Of a stretch of 64,000 nt of DNA, positions 56,180 to 64,000 are shown in pieces. A model generated the notes under the pieces. The model saw only the letters and a program-made list of their open reading frames with translations. It was not told the origin of the DNA and did no database searches. The stretch's first letter is position 1, and each line of letters starts with the position of its first letter. Source of the stretch: Longimonas halophila. GTDB lineage: Bacteria; Bacteroidota; Rhodothermia; Rhodothermales; Salinibacteraceae. The DNA lies in NCBI RefSeq assembly GCF_002554705.1, contig NZ_PDEP01000001.1, positions 558,001 through 622,000 on the forward strand. The letters are read 5' to 3'. A program made the position numbers and the translations under genes.

Positions 56180-56319
56180 GAGTAAGAAACGCAAACAATC
56201 CAAGAAAACAAAGGGATCCGGCTGTACCGGCAACCTGCAACGCAGGGTTCCGTATGCACGGACAAGTCTACATGCAGAGCGTAGCAGATGCGATACTGGC
56301 TCCGCTGGACGTCATTTCT

Positions 56320-56392
56320 ACCCCTGTAGTTCAACTGGATAGAACACAAGCCTCCTAAGCTTGGAATCCTGGTTCGAGTCCAGGCAGGGGTA
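56320..56392 (+). tRNA. tRNA-Arg (anticodon CCT)
   Basis: The 73-base sequence folds as a full cloverleaf. The acceptor is ACCCCTG/CAGGGGT, the D stem GTTC/GAAC, the anticodon stem CAAGC/GCTTG with loop CTCCTAA (anticodon CCT at 56354-56356), and the T stem CCTGG/CCAGG with TTCGAGT. The CCA end is not encoded. It reads AGG codons. Confidence 0.95.
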
Positions 56393-56434
56393 CTTTACCC
56401 AAGAAAGAGCCATGCAAAACCACTTCTAACGCCG

Positions 56435-56863
56435 TTAACGGGGCATTGGGCTGTTCGTTGCCTGCATTTTACTGCGCTGTTGGGTAGGTTGAGTGCGACA
56501 AAAAACGCGACCAATAGCTGCTCTGGTATGACGCTTTCCTACCGCCGCCGTAATACCCATGAAGCAGGCATAGAAGAGCGGAAAGACAAGACCTTCTGGT
56601 GACGCTGCAACCACGTCGAGGATATGCAAGGCAAGGAAAACAGCCATCACAACGAGCAGGGCAATTCCTGCCCCGATGTTTGCGCGCACCCACCAGAGTT
56701 GACGCTTGACATGCGGCAACTGCTCGCGGGCCATTGCAGCATAGTTTTGCTCTTTCAACTGCTACCGCTCGGCATAGGTGAGGTTGGCATCGGGGTCGCT
56801 AAACGACGGCGTGTCCAGTGTATCTATGAACCGCTTTACGAGTGCATCAGAAGGCGAGGCCAT
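56435..56863 (-). pseudogene. Two-helix small membrane protein interrupted by one in-frame TAG
   Basis: The frame from ATG 56863 reads 33 residues (MASPSDALVKRFIDTLDTPS...) to a TAG at 56764-56762. It then continues in the same frame for about 108 codons (QLKEQNYAAMAREQLPHVK). The downstream part has two hydrophobic helices (GIALLVVMAVFLALHI and GLVFPLFYACFMGITAAV). One C-to-T change of CAG to TAG would explain the break. Restart could occur at TTG 56758 or ATG 56734, giving a short membrane protein. Alternatives are readthrough or two separate genes. I do not recognise the family. Confidence 0.55.
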
Positions 56864-56938
56864 AATGTTAGATTTGATTTGCACCAAGAAAAACAAGTTG
56901 TTTCGGTCAGTGCGCCAACGGGATAGATATGAGGCCAT

Positions 56939-57591
56939 TACGTATGGCGCAACGGTGCACCTATCCCGAGCGAAGTCGAGGAGGATCCGGAGGCGCCCCT
57001 CCAACCTGCTGTAACGACGCAGGGACCTGCATCGCCCGGAGTAATGCGTTGCCATGCGAGCAACATCCGCCATGTGAGGCAGCGCGATCTCAACCTCATG
57101 CTCCCTGTCTGCATGCGAAGAGAGCTCTACGACGGCGTCCCACCGCTCTGGGATGGTACGTATACCTCAATGGTGCGCCTGCCCCGAGCGGAGCCGAGGG
57201 CGAGCCAGAGACGCCCCTCCAACCTGCCGTAACGACGCAGGGCCTGCGTCGCCCGGAGCAATGCGTTACCATGCGAGCAACATCCGCCATGTGAGGCAGC
57301 GCGATCCCAGTCTCATGCTCCCTGTCTGCATGCGAAGAGAGCTCTACGACGGCGTCCCACCGCTCTGGGATGGTACGTATACTCAAGGGTGCACCTGCCC
57401 CGAGCGGAGCCGAGGGCGAGCCAGAGACGCCCCTCCAACCTGCCGTAACGACGCAGGGCCTGCGTCGCCCGAAGCAATGCGTTACCATACGGTGCGGCAT
57501 CTGCCCACGCAAAGCAGCGCGATCTCAATCTCATGCGCCCCGTCTGCATGCGGAGGCGGCCCTCCAACGGCGTCCCAGTGCCCTGGGACGT
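56939..57591. repeat. Three tandem ~218-bp direct repeats next to the CRISPR array
   Basis: Units start at 56939, 57157 and 57374. Each opens with TACGTAT and a CAA.GGTGC core, then CCCCGAGCGGAGCCGAGGG (degenerate in unit one). Next come the shared CCCCTCCAACCTGC, a small palindrome CGACGCAGGGCCTGCGTCG and GAGAGCTCTACGACGGCGTC. Units one and two are near-identical; unit three is more diverged at its end. The next unit boundary (57592) falls inside the first degenerate CRISPR repeat. No coding or RNA function is recognised. This fills the gap between 56864 and the array. Confidence 0.85.
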
Positions 57592-58808
57592 TACCACGCC
57601 TCAAAGGTGCGATTAAAGGGGCGATTTCGCGACCCACCTCGGCGTCGTAGTCCTGATTTCAATGCCTCAAAGGTGCGATTAAAGGTAATCGGCCTGCCAG
57701 CGCGTGCGCACTTTGGCTTATTTCAATGCCTCAAAGGTGCGATTAAAGGCACAAACTCGGTGCGGTCGTACGCCAGCCCCAAAATATTTCAATACCTCAA
57801 AGGTGCGATTAAAGGTTGTATGGGCGGCCGGCCCCGTCTCCACGTTCCTCATTTCAATACCTCAAAGGTGCGATTAAAGGCAGCAACGACGACACCCTCG
57901 ACGACAATGACAAGAAATTTCAATACCTCAAAGGTGCGATTAAAGGGGTCGATGCCGGTTTCCGAAGCGACGCGGTTGTAGAATTTCAATACCTCAAAGG
58001 TGCGATTAAAGGCAGGCGAAGACCGCCTACCAGATCATCACCGACACCAATTTCAATACCTCAAAGGTGCGATTAAAGGCACGCAGAGCAGGCCATATAC
58101 GACTACGTGACCGTGATTTCAATACCTCAAAGGTGCGATTAAAGGCGAAGCCCTCTGGCCTCATCAACGATAAGGTTTGATAATTTCAATACCTCAAAGG
58201 TGCGATTAAAGGCGGGGGCGATGTAGGGCGTCGCCTTGAGAACCAGTAATTTCAATACCTCAAAGGTGCGATTAAAGGGCTGCCGTCTTATCGCACTCTT
58301 TTTCGAGGATGCGGATTTCAATACCTCAAAGGTGCGATTAAAGGCTCATAAGCATGGCTCTGAAAGATGCGAAGCGATGTAATTTCAATACCTCAAAGGT
58401 GCGATTAAAGGACCTGCGCCAGAACAGCCACCCCTTCTTCAAAATCGATTTCAATACCTCAAAGGTGCGATTAAAGGTCGCATCCATAATGCGAATGGCG
58501 TGCTCCACGTCGGGATTTCAATACCTCAAAGGTGCGATTAAAGGCGGCAGCACGCTGTCTGCCACCGTCGAAGAAACGAATTTCAATACCTCAAAGGTGC
58601 GATTAAAGGCTTTTCCCGTGGAATGAAGCGCGGCTCCCCATCACAATTTCAATACCTCAAAGGTGCGATTAAAGGCGGCGATGCCATCGAGGGCGCGGCC
58701 TTTGCCTTTGGATTTCAATACCTCAAAGGTGCGATTAAAGGGATGCACAGCTTCGCGGTGGTGTTCGAGCGCGAAGAAATTTCAATACCTCAAAGGTGCG
58801 ATTAAAGG
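57590..58808 (-). CRISPR. CRISPR array, 19 repeats and 18 spacers
   Basis: The 30-base repeat reads ATTTCAATACC...CTCAAAGGTGCGATTAAAGG on the plus strand. Repeats start at 57590 (degenerate), 57656, 57720, 57786, 57851, 57917, 57983, 58050, 58116, 58183, 58249, 58315, 58382, 58448, 58515, 58580, 58646, 58712 and 58779. Spacers are 34-37 bases and all differ. Repeats two and three carry G for A at position 9. Read on the minus strand, each repeat ends in ATTGAAAT, like the 8-base 5' tag of type I-A/I-B/III crRNAs. Transcription is therefore inferred to be minus-strand, with the oldest repeats at the 57.6-kb end. No cas gene is in the window. Confidence 0.97.
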
Positions 58809-58962
58809 ACTGTTGGAATATGCCATGTAGCCCGCTTAGATGCAAATAAGCCGCGATTCGGCGATGATTGGGCGCGCCCAATGTCGTCACCCTCCGGTCG
58901 TGCATAACCCCCCGGGGTCCGACGACATCCGCTAACTCCTTGATTCTACGCTGTGTATCCAT
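58809..58962 (-). other. Probable CRISPR leader, overlapping a possible gene fragment
   Basis: This stretch adjoins the newest repeat on the inferred promoter side and would hold the leader. It is not strongly AT-rich apart from CCATAAAAATTAGG just beyond it. On the minus strand it is open from ATG 58962 and encodes IKELADVVGPRGVMHDRR. That recalls the N-terminus of GlcD-type FAD-linked oxidases and then runs into the array. It may be a gene remnant; the resemblance is short and could be chance. Confidence 0.4.
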
Positions 58963-59061
58963 AAAAATTAGGATGTGGCACAGTGGTTGCGGGCGGCGTT
59001 TTCCCGAAAATGGGCGGAGGCCGACGACAGATCGGCCTTCAGCGGCGCTGAACGGGGGGCG

Positions 59062-59298
59062 TTAGTGACAGTGGCCGTGGGCTTCGGACCACACCTCGCC
59101 GGGCGGGCAATCGACGGCTCCGCCGCCGCTGGTGAGCAATCCGCCGATGACCAGTATGCTCAGCAGAAGCACCACGCCCACGATGATGCCCTGCACGGTG
59201 CTACTCTGGTACCAGGCATCGGAGTTGCGGCAGCAGTTCTTGTACTTGCGCCCGCTTCCACACGGGCAGGGGTCATTGCGTCCGGGTTCTGAAGCCAT
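59062..59298 (-). CDS. SEC-C motif protein with one membrane helix
   Basis: The 78-residue protein starts with a SEC-C zinc motif ([18 protein letters not shown]), the C-terminal metal-binding element of SecA and many small proteins. A single transmembrane helix follows ([18 protein letters not shown]) and a short tail with two Cys and two His ([17 protein letters not shown]). The combination suggests a membrane-bound zinc protein. It is not a SecA fragment. The role is unknown. Confidence 0.85.
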   Translation of the reverse strand: MASEPGRNDPCPCGSGRKYKNCCRNSDAWYQSSTVQGIIVGVVLLLSILVIGGLLTSGGGAVDCPPGEVWSEAHGHCH

Positions 59299-59460
59299 AA
59301 GCTGGGTACGGTTGTGTGATACACGCAGGAGTTGCGATCTCTACGGCGCGGGGCCGGGAAAGTTGACTCGGGCCCTGCTTGCATCTATAGCAGCATTCGG
59401 GTACCTTATTGCTGCATTGATCCGCACGCTGACCATTTCCTTCTGATGCTTTTCTTACCC

Positions 59461-59937
59461 ATGTCGTTTTCCGGCTGCCGTGCTACAGGCATCGTTTTTC
59501 TTGTGGGGCTGCTGCTCGCTCTTGGAACCGGCTGTGCGGGATCGGAAGAGGCACAGGCGTTCCAAGCCATGATGGAGAGCCGCCCCACCATGGTGAATCC
59601 GACCAACTATGCCACGGTGTACCCGGAGGACCAGGTGGAGGTACCGCCCGAAATTGACGGCGGCATGGACAGATTCTATGAGCGGGTGCTGGAGAACGAG
59701 CCGCCCCGGGGCTTGCGGCAAGACAAAAGCGGAAGCATCGTGGTGCTGCTCGTGGTATCGCCCGAGGGGGAGCCGACGAACGTCTTGATTGAAAAGTCGC
59801 TCTATCCGGTGGCCGACGAGGTGGTCCGCTCCACCGTGCTCAATTCGTCGTTTACGCCGGGCCGCCACAATGGCGAGCCCGTGCCCGTGGCGCTGCGCCT
59901 GAGCGTACAAATTACGAACATGCGCATCTCCATGTAG
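59461..59937 (+). CDS. TonB C-terminal-domain lipoprotein
   Basis: The protein has a lipoprotein signal (IVFLVGLLLALGTGC) and one TonB-C domain at the end. GSIVVLLVVSPEGEPTNVLI is the first strand pair, and VVRSTVLNSSFTPGRHNGEPV is the conserved helix-turn of the family. ATG 59461 keeps a short N-terminus; the frame is open upstream to 59332. There is no membrane helix plus proline-rich spacer as in true TonB, so energy transduction is doubtful. It may bind an outer-membrane partner. Confidence 0.82.
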   Translation: MSFSGCRATGIVFLVGLLLALGTGCAGSEEAQAFQAMMESRPTMVNPTNYATVYPEDQVEVPPEIDGGMDRFYERVLENEPPRGLRQDKSGSIVVLLVVSPEGEPTNVLIEKSLYPVADEVVRSTVLNSSFTPGRHNGEPVPVALRLSVQITNMRISM

Positions 59938-59988
59938 CTCATTTGGGCGTGTCAGTGGCTGTAGATGCGGCGGCGTCTGGCTCCCCCG

Positions 59989-60525
59989 TCACGCCACCGC
60001 TCCACGCAGCTTGTCGGCGTGCTTCTGGCGCAGCTTCTTCAGCTTCGGATCGATGACCGCACGGCAGTAGGGACGGTTCGGGTTCGTTTCGTAGTAGTCC
60101 TGGTGGTTGGTCTCGGCCTCGTAGAAGGTATCGAGCGGCTCCACCTCAGTCACAATGCCACCGCTAAAGACCGAGGCGTTCAGGTCGTCGATCACCGCTT
60201 CCGCCGTTTCCTTCTGCTCGGCGTTGTGCCAGAGAATGATGGAGCGATATTGCGGCCCCACATCAGCGCCTTCGCGGTTACGGGTGGTTGGGTTGTGAAT
60301 CGTAAAGAAGATCTCCAGTAGCGTGCGGTACGACACCTGCTCCGGGTCGAACGTTATCTGCACGACCTCGGCGTGTCCGGTATCTTTCCCACAGACCTGC
60401 CGGTACGTGGGGTTGGGCACGTGGCCGCCCGCATAGCCCGACACGACCGCCTCTACGCCCTGCACCTGCTGATACACGGCTTCCAGGCACCAAAAGCAGC
60501 CGCCTCCTATCGTTGCGCGTTCCAT
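59989..60525 (-). CDS. msrA: Peptide methionine (S)-sulfoxide reductase
   Basis: The 178-residue enzyme repairs oxidised methionine. It begins with the catalytic GGGCFWCLEAVYQ, followed by GYAGGHVPNPTYRQVC, HAEVVQITFDPEQV and the ETNHQDYYETNP segment of MsrA. ATG 60525 puts the catalytic cysteine near residue 10, as usual; an open upstream frame to 60645 lacks family features. No MsrB is fused or adjacent. Cytoplasmic. Confidence 0.95.
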   Translation of the reverse strand: MERATIGGGCFWCLEAVYQQVQGVEAVVSGYAGGHVPNPTYRQVCGKDTGHAEVVQITFDPEQVSYRTLLEIFFTIHNPTTRNREGADVGPQYRSIILWHNAEQKETAEAVIDDLNASVFSGGIVTEVEPLDTFYEAETNHQDYYETNPNRPYCRAVIDPKLKKLRQKHADKLRGAVA

Positions 60526-60645
60526 ATCTGTGTAGGGATGGTTGTTGCGAAAGGAAATATGCGCAATGGTGTACGTCGTAGGCCCATTGGAAGATGAACG
60601 GGCCTGCCACTCCTTACAACAAGTTTGCGGTGTATAGCGCCTCAC

Positions 60646-61284
60646 CTACTGATGCGCCCCAATCGCAACGGTGCGATCGCAAGTCTCTGCCTCCGAGGCG
60701 TGGTTCGTGGCCACAATGAGCAGTCCGCCCTGCGCTACGTGCTCGTCTTGCACGGTGCGCACCATCGAGCGCCCCGGTGCGTCCAGGTTCGTCGAGGGCT
60801 CGTCGAGGATCAGGATCGGCGGCTCATGCAAGAGCGCGGCCGCCACCTTCACGCGCTGCTGCATTCCGGAGGAGTAGGTTCCCACCGCGTCGTCGGCCCG
60901 GTCGGCCAGCCCCACCCGATCAAGCACCGCCGCAATGCGATCGTCGGCTCCCGGCACCCGCCGCGCCTTTGCCAGAAACGACAGATTCTCCCGCGCGCTC
61001 AGGGCCTCATACACACCCAGATACGGCGCGACCAGGCCCATGTGCTGTACCCGTTCGGCCCGGGGCACCGCCTTCGCCTCCACCTGCAACTGCACCTCGC
61101 CCACCGTGGGCGTCAGCAGCCCGAGCAGGATGCGCAGCAGCGTGGACTTGCCCGATCCGTTCGCGCCCGTCACCGCCACGGATGTGCCCGCGTGCAGGCT
61201 AAAATCCATGTCGCGAAACAGCACCAGCCGCCCAAACTGCTGGCCCAGACCACGTGCGGTAAGCTGAATGGATGGGGTCGGCAT
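60646..61284 (-). CDS. ABC transporter ATPase, CcmA-like
   Basis: The 212-residue protein is a stand-alone ABC ATPase. Walker A is GANGSGKST, the signature is YSSGMQQRVKVAAALL, and Walker B is PILILDEPSTNLD. The short length and the region LVAPYLGVYEALSARENLSFL resemble CcmA, the ATPase of the cytochrome c haem exporter. The permease (CcmB) normally next to it is absent here, so the assignment is tentative. It lies between the isoaspartyl peptidase gene and msrA. Confidence 0.88.
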   Translation of the reverse strand: MPTPSIQLTARGLGQQFGRLVLFRDMDFSLHAGTSVAVTGANGSGKSTLLRILLGLLTPTVGEVQLQVEAKAVPRAERVQHMGLVAPYLGVYEALSARENLSFLAKARRVPGADDRIAAVLDRVGLADRADDAVGTYSSGMQQRVKVAAALLHEPPILILDEPSTNLDAPGRSMVRTVQDEHVAQGGLLIVATNHASEAETCDRTVAIGAHQ

Positions 61285-61365
61285 AAGTCTGTTTAGGGGG
61301 GAAGCGACTGTCTGTGCTAAAGAACCACAATCGGATGCGGATGTGTGTCTATTCGTTCGCTGTGT

Positions 61366-62361
61366 TCAGGAGGGGTGCCGTAGGTCGAGCGGCGTCTCCC
61401 TCCGAATAGCCATCGCAGTGCGCGTGGTCGTGGCTACGCCCCAGGCCATGCGTGGCGTGATAAAGGCCCACGCACCAGGACCGCTGGCGGGCAGTACCAG
61501 GAGTCCCGCCCGCGCGCCCTCGCCTCGCGGATGGGTGTAGCGCTCGTGCATACTCGTGAGCAGGCGCTCGACCACCACTTGCGGCGCATCGCCTGCAGAG
61601 ACCGCATCTACAGCGCGGACGCACAGGCTGTGTCCGGCAATGGCCTCGCCCCATCCAGTCGCGCAGGCGGCGACGTCTTCGGTGGCATAGTAGCCCGCAC
61701 CGGGGAGCGGCGAATCGCCCACACGGCCCGGCCACTTGAAGGGCGTGCCGCCGGTGGAGGTGGCTGCGGCCAACCGGCCTTCAGCATCACGCACAAGTGC
61801 CCCCACGGTGTCGGAGGGCGCGTTGTTGGGCAGAAACGAATCGCTGGAGTCCACAGCGGCTTCGGCGCGGTGTTGGGCGTAGCGCTGGCGCTCACGCTCG
61901 CAGATGAGCGTCTCGTTGGCCACGAGCGGGTGACCGTGCCGCTCGGCAAACGCTTCGGCCCCTTCGCCCGCCAGCAGCGCCGCCTGTCCATTGCCGTGTT
62001 GCAGCAGGTCGCGGGCCACGCGAATGGGATGCGCCAGCTGCTGTACCGCCATCACACCGCCATAGCGTCCGGTGCGCCCGTCCATGAGCCCCGCATCAAG
62101 CTCAATCTCGCCCGCGCGGTTGAGCATCGCGCCGCAGCCGGCATCGAAGGCGCCGTGCCCTTCGAGCGCCGCCACAATGCGCGTGGCGGCGTCAATGGCC
62201 GGGGCTGCATCCGAAAAGGCGGACTGGGCGGTAGCCATCGCCTCCGCCAGCCCCTCCCGATGATCTGGGAGCGCTGTGTCGGGGATGGCCCACGCCCCGC
62301 CGTGCAGCAGTGCCAGCGGCCCTGCCTCTCCAATCGTGCCCGATACACCAGCAAACGCCAT
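61366..62361 (-). CDS. Isoaspartyl peptidase/L-asparaginase (Ntn hydrolase)
   Basis: The 331-residue precursor belongs to the plant-type asparaginase family. It starts LALLHGGAWAIPD and contains DAGCGAMLNRAGEIELDAGL. Self-cleavage would occur before the threonine of SDTVGALVRD, which becomes the N-terminal nucleophile. TSTGGTPFKWPGRVGDSPLPG is the conserved substrate-site segment. It removes isoaspartyl residues from damaged peptides or hydrolyses asparagine. It starts 2 bases after the M23 peptidase gene ends, so the two are probably co-transcribed. Confidence 0.93.
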   Translation of the reverse strand: MAFAGVSGTIGEAGPLALLHGGAWAIPDTALPDHREGLAEAMATAQSAFSDAAPAIDAATRIVAALEGHGAFDAGCGAMLNRAGEIELDAGLMDGRTGRYGGVMAVQQLAHPIRVARDLLQHGNGQAALLAGEGAEAFAERHGHPLVANETLICERERQRYAQHRAEAAVDSSDSFLPNNAPSDTVGALVRDAEGRLAAATSTGGTPFKWPGRVGDSPLPGAGYYATEDVAACATGWGEAIAGHSLCVRAVDAVSAGDAPQVVVERLLTSMHERYTHPRGEGARAGLLVLPASGPGAWAFITPRMAWGVATTTRTAMAIRRETPLDLRHPS

Positions 62362-62363
62362 GA

Positions 62364-63689
62364 TTACGAGGTGGATGCAGAAGCAGCACGTTCGGCGGCA
62401 AAGTAGGCCGGGCGATCCAGCATCGGCTGCAGGCGCTGCACCGTCTGCATATACGGCCGGCGCAGGTCGGGCGCTACCGGGTAGGCGGGCGGCAGATCCA
62501 TGTCGAGCGCGTCAATGGGCGTGCCATGCTTCCACACGCGGTAGTCCAGGTGCGGCCCTGTGGAAAGACCCGTGGAGCCCACGTAGCCAATCACCTCGCC
62601 CTGCTCTACCGTCACGCCCCGGCGGATGCCCTCAGCCATGCGGTTCAGGTGCAGGTAACCGGTCGTGTAGGTGCCGTTGTGGCGGATGCGTACGTAGTTG
62701 CCGTTTCCGCCTTTGTAGGCCGCAAACTCAACCACGCCCTCGCCCACCGAGCGGACGGGCGTGCCCGTAGGCGCAGCGTAATCGGTGCCGTGGTGGGGAC
62801 GGTTGACGCCGAGCACGGGGTGGCGTCGGTTGTGCGAAAAGCGCGAACTCACGCGGGCGTAGTCGAGCGGGGCACGCAGAAGCTCGCGGCGCAGGCTGTT
62901 GCCCAGCCCGTCGTAGTACTCGGGCCGATCATCAGAGGCGTCTTGAAAGCGAAAGGCGTAATACGGCGTGCCGTGATGCACCAGCCGCGCCGCCACCACA
63001 TCGCCCGGACGAATCCGCTCGCCCTCAATGGAGCGCTTCTCGTAGATAATATCGAACCGGTCGCCGCGCTGCAGCCGAAAGAAGTCGATCTGCCACGCGT
63101 ACACGTCGGCCATTTTGATGACGAGTTCAGGGTGCGCCCCACTGTCGATCATCGTCTGGTAGAGTGAGCCATCAATCGTACCCGAAGCGCGCGCCCACTC
63201 AGTCGTTACCGTGCGCTCGGTGACCTCGGAGTTTGCAGGGTCCTGCAGATCATACACCACGTAACGGCGAGCGCTGGGCTCGTACACCGCGTAGCGAGCG
63301 GTTTCGGTAGCCGGGTCGTTGTAGATGCGCAGCGTCTTCCCCGTCCGCAGGCGTCGCACATTATAAACGTCTTCAACCGCACGCGCCACATTCACCACCT
63401 GCTGATACGAAACACCCTCCGACAGCAGCAGGTCGGCAAACGTCTGGTTACGGCGGATGGTACGCTCGGTGATGGTCCAGTCGCCTGCTGGCACGCCGTA
63501 GGCATCGGTTGTCTCTGGCGTCTCAGCAGACGCCGGTCGACCCTCGAACGAAGCGGCCTGCACTGGCACCTCGTCTTCGGGGGGCGCATCGTCTGGGGTC
63601 CACACGGACCACAGCATCATAAGAATGAACACGGAGCAGGCGCCTCCGATGAGTGCGGTGCTCCACCGGGTTGTTGAAGACGTGGACAT
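62364..63689 (-). CDS. M23-family peptidoglycan endopeptidase, membrane-anchored
   Basis: The 441-residue protein has an N-terminal membrane helix (TALIGGACSVFILMMLWSVW) and a periplasmic part. An OapA/LysM-like segment lies near 75-115 (RNQTFADLLLSEGVSYQQVV). The C-terminal M23 domain has HHGTDYAAPTGTPV, GGNGNYVRIRHNG, YLHLNRM and GLSTGPHLDYRVW, which include the zinc ligands. It cuts peptide cross-links in peptidoglycan, probably during growth or division. A Ser/Thr-rich tail ends it. Confidence 0.93.
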   Translation of the reverse strand: MSTSSTTRWSTALIGGACSVFILMMLWSVWTPDDAPPEDEVPVQAASFEGRPASAETPETTDAYGVPAGDWTITERTIRRNQTFADLLLSEGVSYQQVVNVARAVEDVYNVRRLRTGKTLRIYNDPATETARYAVYEPSARRYVVYDLQDPANSEVTERTVTTEWARASGTIDGSLYQTMIDSGAHPELVIKMADVYAWQIDFFRLQRGDRFDIIYEKRSIEGERIRPGDVVAARLVHHGTPYYAFRFQDASDDRPEYYDGLGNSLRRELLRAPLDYARVSSRFSHNRRHPVLGVNRPHHGTDYAAPTGTPVRSVGEGVVEFAAYKGGNGNYVRIRHNGTYTTGYLHLNRMAEGIRRGVTVEQGEVIGYVGSTGLSTGPHLDYRVWKHGTPIDALDMDLPPAYPVAPDLRRPYMQTVQRLQPMLDRPAYFAAERAASASTS

Positions 63690-63743
63690 AGTCGAGTAAG
63701 CGGTTGGTAGGATGGAGGCAACGGCGCGGTGCGTTGGACCGGG

Positions 63744-64000
63744 TTACGATGCCGACGACGTATCGGGCACCCAGGTGTGTTCGGAAGCACCCACGGCATG
63801 GTTGGCCCAGCGCGCCATCACGAAGAGCAAGTCCGACAGGCGATTCAGATAGACGAGCGCGTGTTCGTTCAGCGGAGTCGAGGCGCTGGCTTCCACGCTC
63901 AGGCGCTCGGCCCGGCGGCACACGGTGCGGGCGTTGTGCAGCGCCGCCGCCGCAGGCGAACCGCCTGGCAGCACAAAGTGCTTAAGCGGCGCTAAGTCAT
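63744..64000 (-). CDS. Cob(I)alamin adenosyltransferase, PduO type (C-terminal part)
   Basis: The frame is open to the window edge, so the N-terminus lies outside. The visible 85 residues read LKHFVLPGGSPAAAALHNAR followed by TVCRRAERL and YLNRLSDLLFVMARWAN, the signature C-terminal half of PduO/EutT-like ATP:corrinoid adenosyltransferases. The enzyme makes adenosylcobalamin from cob(I)alamin and ATP. It lies 54 bases upstream of the M23 peptidase gene on the same strand. Confidence 0.93.
   Translation of the reverse strand, partial: DLAPLKHFVLPGGSPAAAALHNARTVCRRAERLSVEASASTPLNEHALVYLNRLSDLLFVMARWANHAVGASEHTWVPDTSSAS

Noticed and set aside
56178..56342. Lys-rich short plus-strand frame starting MSKKRKQSKKTKGSG
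   Set aside because: It begins on top of the hydrolase start codon and runs into tRNA-Arg. A real gene there is unlikely.
57096..57597. Minus-strand open frames inside the 218-bp repeats
   Set aside because: They are Arg/Gly-rich and repeat with the DNA unit, with no start signals or family features. The repeats are better seen as non-coding.
57370..58626. Long plus-strand open frames running through the CRISPR array (repeated FQYLKGAIKG)
   Set aside because: Repeat plus a 36-base spacer is 66 bases, a multiple of three, so frames stay open by chance. The sequence is a CRISPR array, not a gene.
56393..58962. Genomic island inserted at tRNA-Arg
   Set aside because: I found no duplicate of the tRNA 3' end downstream and no integrase, so there is no support for tRNA-site integration.

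Overview
The window is GC-rich and gene-dense, with long convergent and divergent gene blocks, weak Shine-Dalgarno signals and many acidic proteins. Several families are typical of Bacteroidota: a DUF5103 type IX secretion plug-like lipoprotein, a DUF3078 outer-membrane barrel, a 63-residue histone H1-like (Hc1) protein and an Omp85/TamB pair. With the high GC content this suggests a Rhodothermia-type organism (Salinibacter/Salisaeta relatives). That assignment is an inference from gene content.

Layout. 1-5016: the end of one RND efflux permease and a complete second one. 5027-12754: a minus-strand run with a glycogen-binding (CBM48-type) small protein, an M14 carboxypeptidase, a K+/H+ antiporter, a T9SS plug-like lipoprotein, a large membrane protein with an HExxH gluzincin-like domain, and a DUF3078 barrel. 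13064-17874: a histone H1-like protein, an acetylglutamate-kinase-like protein and dnaE. 18068-21475: a GH13 alpha-amylase lipoprotein with LacI-type palindromes upstream, then a lipoprotein with an internal duplication. 22065-30906: a defence island hsdM-hsdS-fic-hsdR-ygjP with overlapping genes, bracketed by near-identical 15-bp direct repeats. 31398-37602: an M1 peptidase fused to a predicted beta-barrel, DNA polymerase IV, a ring-cleaving VOC dioxygenase and a small membrane protein. 37646-49574: an envelope block (TamB, TamA/BamA-like Omp85, YihY/BrkB protein, large barrel, deoxynucleoside kinase). 49729-51607: an AbiE-type toxin-antitoxin pair with its operator. 51708-56179: a CIA30 protein, a GAF-PAS sensor, a class V aminotransferase and an alpha/beta hydrolase. 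56320-58962: tRNA-Arg(CCT), a small membrane gene broken by one in-frame TAG, three tandem ~218-bp repeats, and a 19-repeat CRISPR array without cas genes nearby. 59062-64000: a SEC-C protein, a TonB-C lipoprotein, MsrA, a CcmA-like ATPase, an isoaspartyl peptidase, an M23 peptidase and part of a cobalamin adenosyltransferase.

How the genes work together. The RND pumps, TamA/TamB pair, barrels, plug lipoprotein, M23 peptidase and TonB-C lipoprotein all serve the cell envelope. The type I R-M/Fic island, the AbiE pair and the CRISPR array are three separate defence modules. The most unusual feature is at the old end of the CRISPR array. The degenerate first repeat lies exactly where the next unit of the 218-bp tandem repeat would begin, and at least one earlier unit boundary carries a sequence closely resembling the CRISPR repeat core.
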